From CBDUMN01 sp965368335 (GTDB lineage: Bacteria > Pseudomonadota > Alphaproteobacteria > Rhodospirillales > JAPHRK01), in NCBI GenBank assembly GCA_965368335.1, contig CBDUMN010000003.1, positions 1 to 64,000 on the forward strand: a stretch of 64,000 nt of DNA, written 5' to 3'. Shown piece after piece: positions 63,037 through 64,000 of the stretch. The position numbers were made by a program, and so were the translations under genes. Under the pieces are notes generated by a model, which saw only the letters and a program-made list of their open reading frames with translations, was not told the origin of the DNA and searched no databases. Numbering within the stretch: the first letter of the stretch is position 1; the number at the start of each line of letters is the position of its first letter.

Positions 63037-64000
63037 CTAATCCAATGATAATATCTTGATAATCTTAGATATTTCACTCGACAAAAGAGTTGAAGACGAG
63101 GGCAGGCAAAGAGCTGATTTCTGAATTTTTTCAGCATTGTCTCCACCTAAAACAACCGAATCTTGATGCGCCGGACTTCTGTGAAGCGGTTGCCATAGGG
63201 GTCTTGTCTCAATCCCCTCTTGCCGCAGTTTTTCTGCAATTTCTATTCGAGAATTATTTTTGATGAGAACCGCAGAAAGCCAGTTGACGGCCTCTACATT
63301 TTTGGGAATCGGCATAAAGTTTAGAAAATCAACGGTTTTGCAGAATTCCGCATACTGCGCGGCAATGTCACGGCGGGCGGCAATAAATTGATCTATCCGC
63401 TCCATCTGGGCACAGCCCACCGCCGCCTGAATATTGGTCAGACGGTAATTGAACCCAATATCATCATGGATAGATTCAATGGGATCGGCTTTCGCCTGGG
63501 TGGATAGGTGCGCAGCTTTTTCGAACCATTGGGTGTCGGGCGTAACGACCATCCCACCACCACCACTCGTCACGAGCTTATTACCGTTGAAACTGAAACA
63601 ACCGATATCACCCAGCGTTCCCAGGAATCGACCTTCATATCGCGCTCCCAAACCTTCCGTCGCGTCCTCGATCAACGGAACGCCCAAGCTGCGCGTTACA
63701 TCCAAAAGCGGCGGCAGGTTGACGGCGCTGCCAAGGATATGAACGGGGAGGACGGCGCCAATGCGTCGCCCCGTCTGTTTATTGAACACGCCATCGGCAC
63801 GCTTTTCACACCCGTTTTTTAGAAAATCGACAGCAAGCCCAACGTCCATCTGCCAATCATTCGGGTCGGCATCGACAAAAACCGGATAGGCCCCAACATA
63901 GCGAATGGCATTGGCGGGCGCGATGAATGAAAGAGTGGAGACCAAAACCTCGTCACCGGGCCTAACGCCGGCCACGATCAATGCCAAATGCAGAGCCGCC
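63037..64000 (-). CDS. LegC-type DegT aminotransferase, partial (5' end outside window)
   Basis: About 320 residues of a DegT/DnrJ/EryC1 aminotransferase whose frame is open to the window end, so the N-terminus is missing. AALHLALIVAGVRPGDEVLV opens the visible part. The PLP-binding Lys is in CFSFNGNKLVTSGGGG, and EDATEGLGARYEG and GRRIGAVLPVHILGS resemble LegC, the enzyme that aminates UDP-4-keto-6-deoxy sugar in legionaminic acid synthesis. It is separated by 140 bp from flagellin, in the same direction, and complements the synthase and cytidylyltransferase at 37-40 kb. Confidence 0.88.
   Translation of the reverse strand, partial: AALHLALIVAGVRPGDEVLVSTLSFIAPANAIRYVGAYPVFVDADPNDWQMDVGLAVDFLKNGCEKRADGVFNKQTGRRIGAVLPVHILGSAVNLPPLLDVTRSLGVPLIEDATEGLGARYEGRFLGTLGDIGCFSFNGNKLVTSGGGGMVVTPDTQWFEKAAHLSTQAKADPIESIHDDIGFNYRLTNIQAAVGCAQMERIDQFIAARRDIAAQYAEFCKTVDFLNFMPIPKNVEAVNWLSAVLIKNNSRIEIAEKLRQEGIETRPLWQPLHRSPAHQDSVVLGGDNAEKIQKSALCLPSSSTLLSSEISKIIKILSLD

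Overview
The window reads as chromosomal DNA of a polarly flagellated alphaproteobacterium, most likely from the Rhodospirillales/magnetospirilla neighbourhood. The lineage call rests on FliX, FlbT and FlaF, which are alphaproteobacterial flagellar regulators, on a DksA with a single finger cysteine, and on sigma-54 promoters in front of the hook and P-ring genes. No tRNA, rRNA, CRISPR array or intact insertion sequence was recognised. The A+T content rises visibly in many genes after about 29 kb, as is common in horizontally exchanged surface-glycan loci.

Layout. (1) 1-4.2 kb: fatty-acid beta-oxidation (3' end of a FadN/FadB-type fusion, FadE-type acyl-CoA dehydrogenase, thioesterase, SnoaL-like protein). 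(2) 4.3-7.2 kb: an orphan GAF histidine kinase, a periplasmic solute-binding protein and DksA. (3) 7.3-15.3 kb: flagellar structure, with fliX divergent from flgE, then flgI, flgJ-type rod-binding protein, a FlgN-like chaperone, flgK and flgL; a histidine kinase with a C-terminal hemerythrin domain converges on flgL. (4) 17.6-28.3 kb: an eleven-gene co-directional run that looks like a complete nucleotide-sugar pathway: split transketolase, SIS isomerase, fused nucleotidyltransferase/PfkB kinase, HAD phosphatase, APH-like kinase, three SDR proteins and two DegT aminotransferases. I infer an amino-heptose or amino-octose product. (5) 28.4-33.1 kb: two radical-SAM genes around a TPR-GT61 gene; the first carries an Mrp-like DUF59 domain. 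(6) 33.1-53.9 kb: nonulosonic (legionaminic-type) acid synthesis and tailoring: NeuA-like cytidylyltransferase, a CBS-NeuB-SAF-TIM-barrel fusion, PglD/NeuD acyltransferase, several methyltransferases, a B12-type radical SAM protein, a PhyH oxygenase and many glycosyltransferases, several with TPR repeats. (7) 54-62.9 kb: flagellin, flbT, flaF, a TPR-GT41-like gene and two maf flagellin glycosyltransferases in one direction, beside an orphan protein with helical ends. (8) 63.0-64.0 kb: a LegC-type aminotransferase cut by the window end.

Together this is a hook/filament gene block joined to a large flagellin-glycosylation island. The Leg-type genes (LegC, NeuB fusion, NeuA, PglD) would make a CMP-nonulosonate for the two Maf proteins to attach to a short flagellin. 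The 17.6-28.3 kb operon and the radical-SAM, PhyH and methyltransferase genes would supply or decorate a second, unusual sugar. FlbT, FlaF, a second FlaF-like protein and a hairpin in the flagellin leader suggest post-transcriptional control of flagellin.
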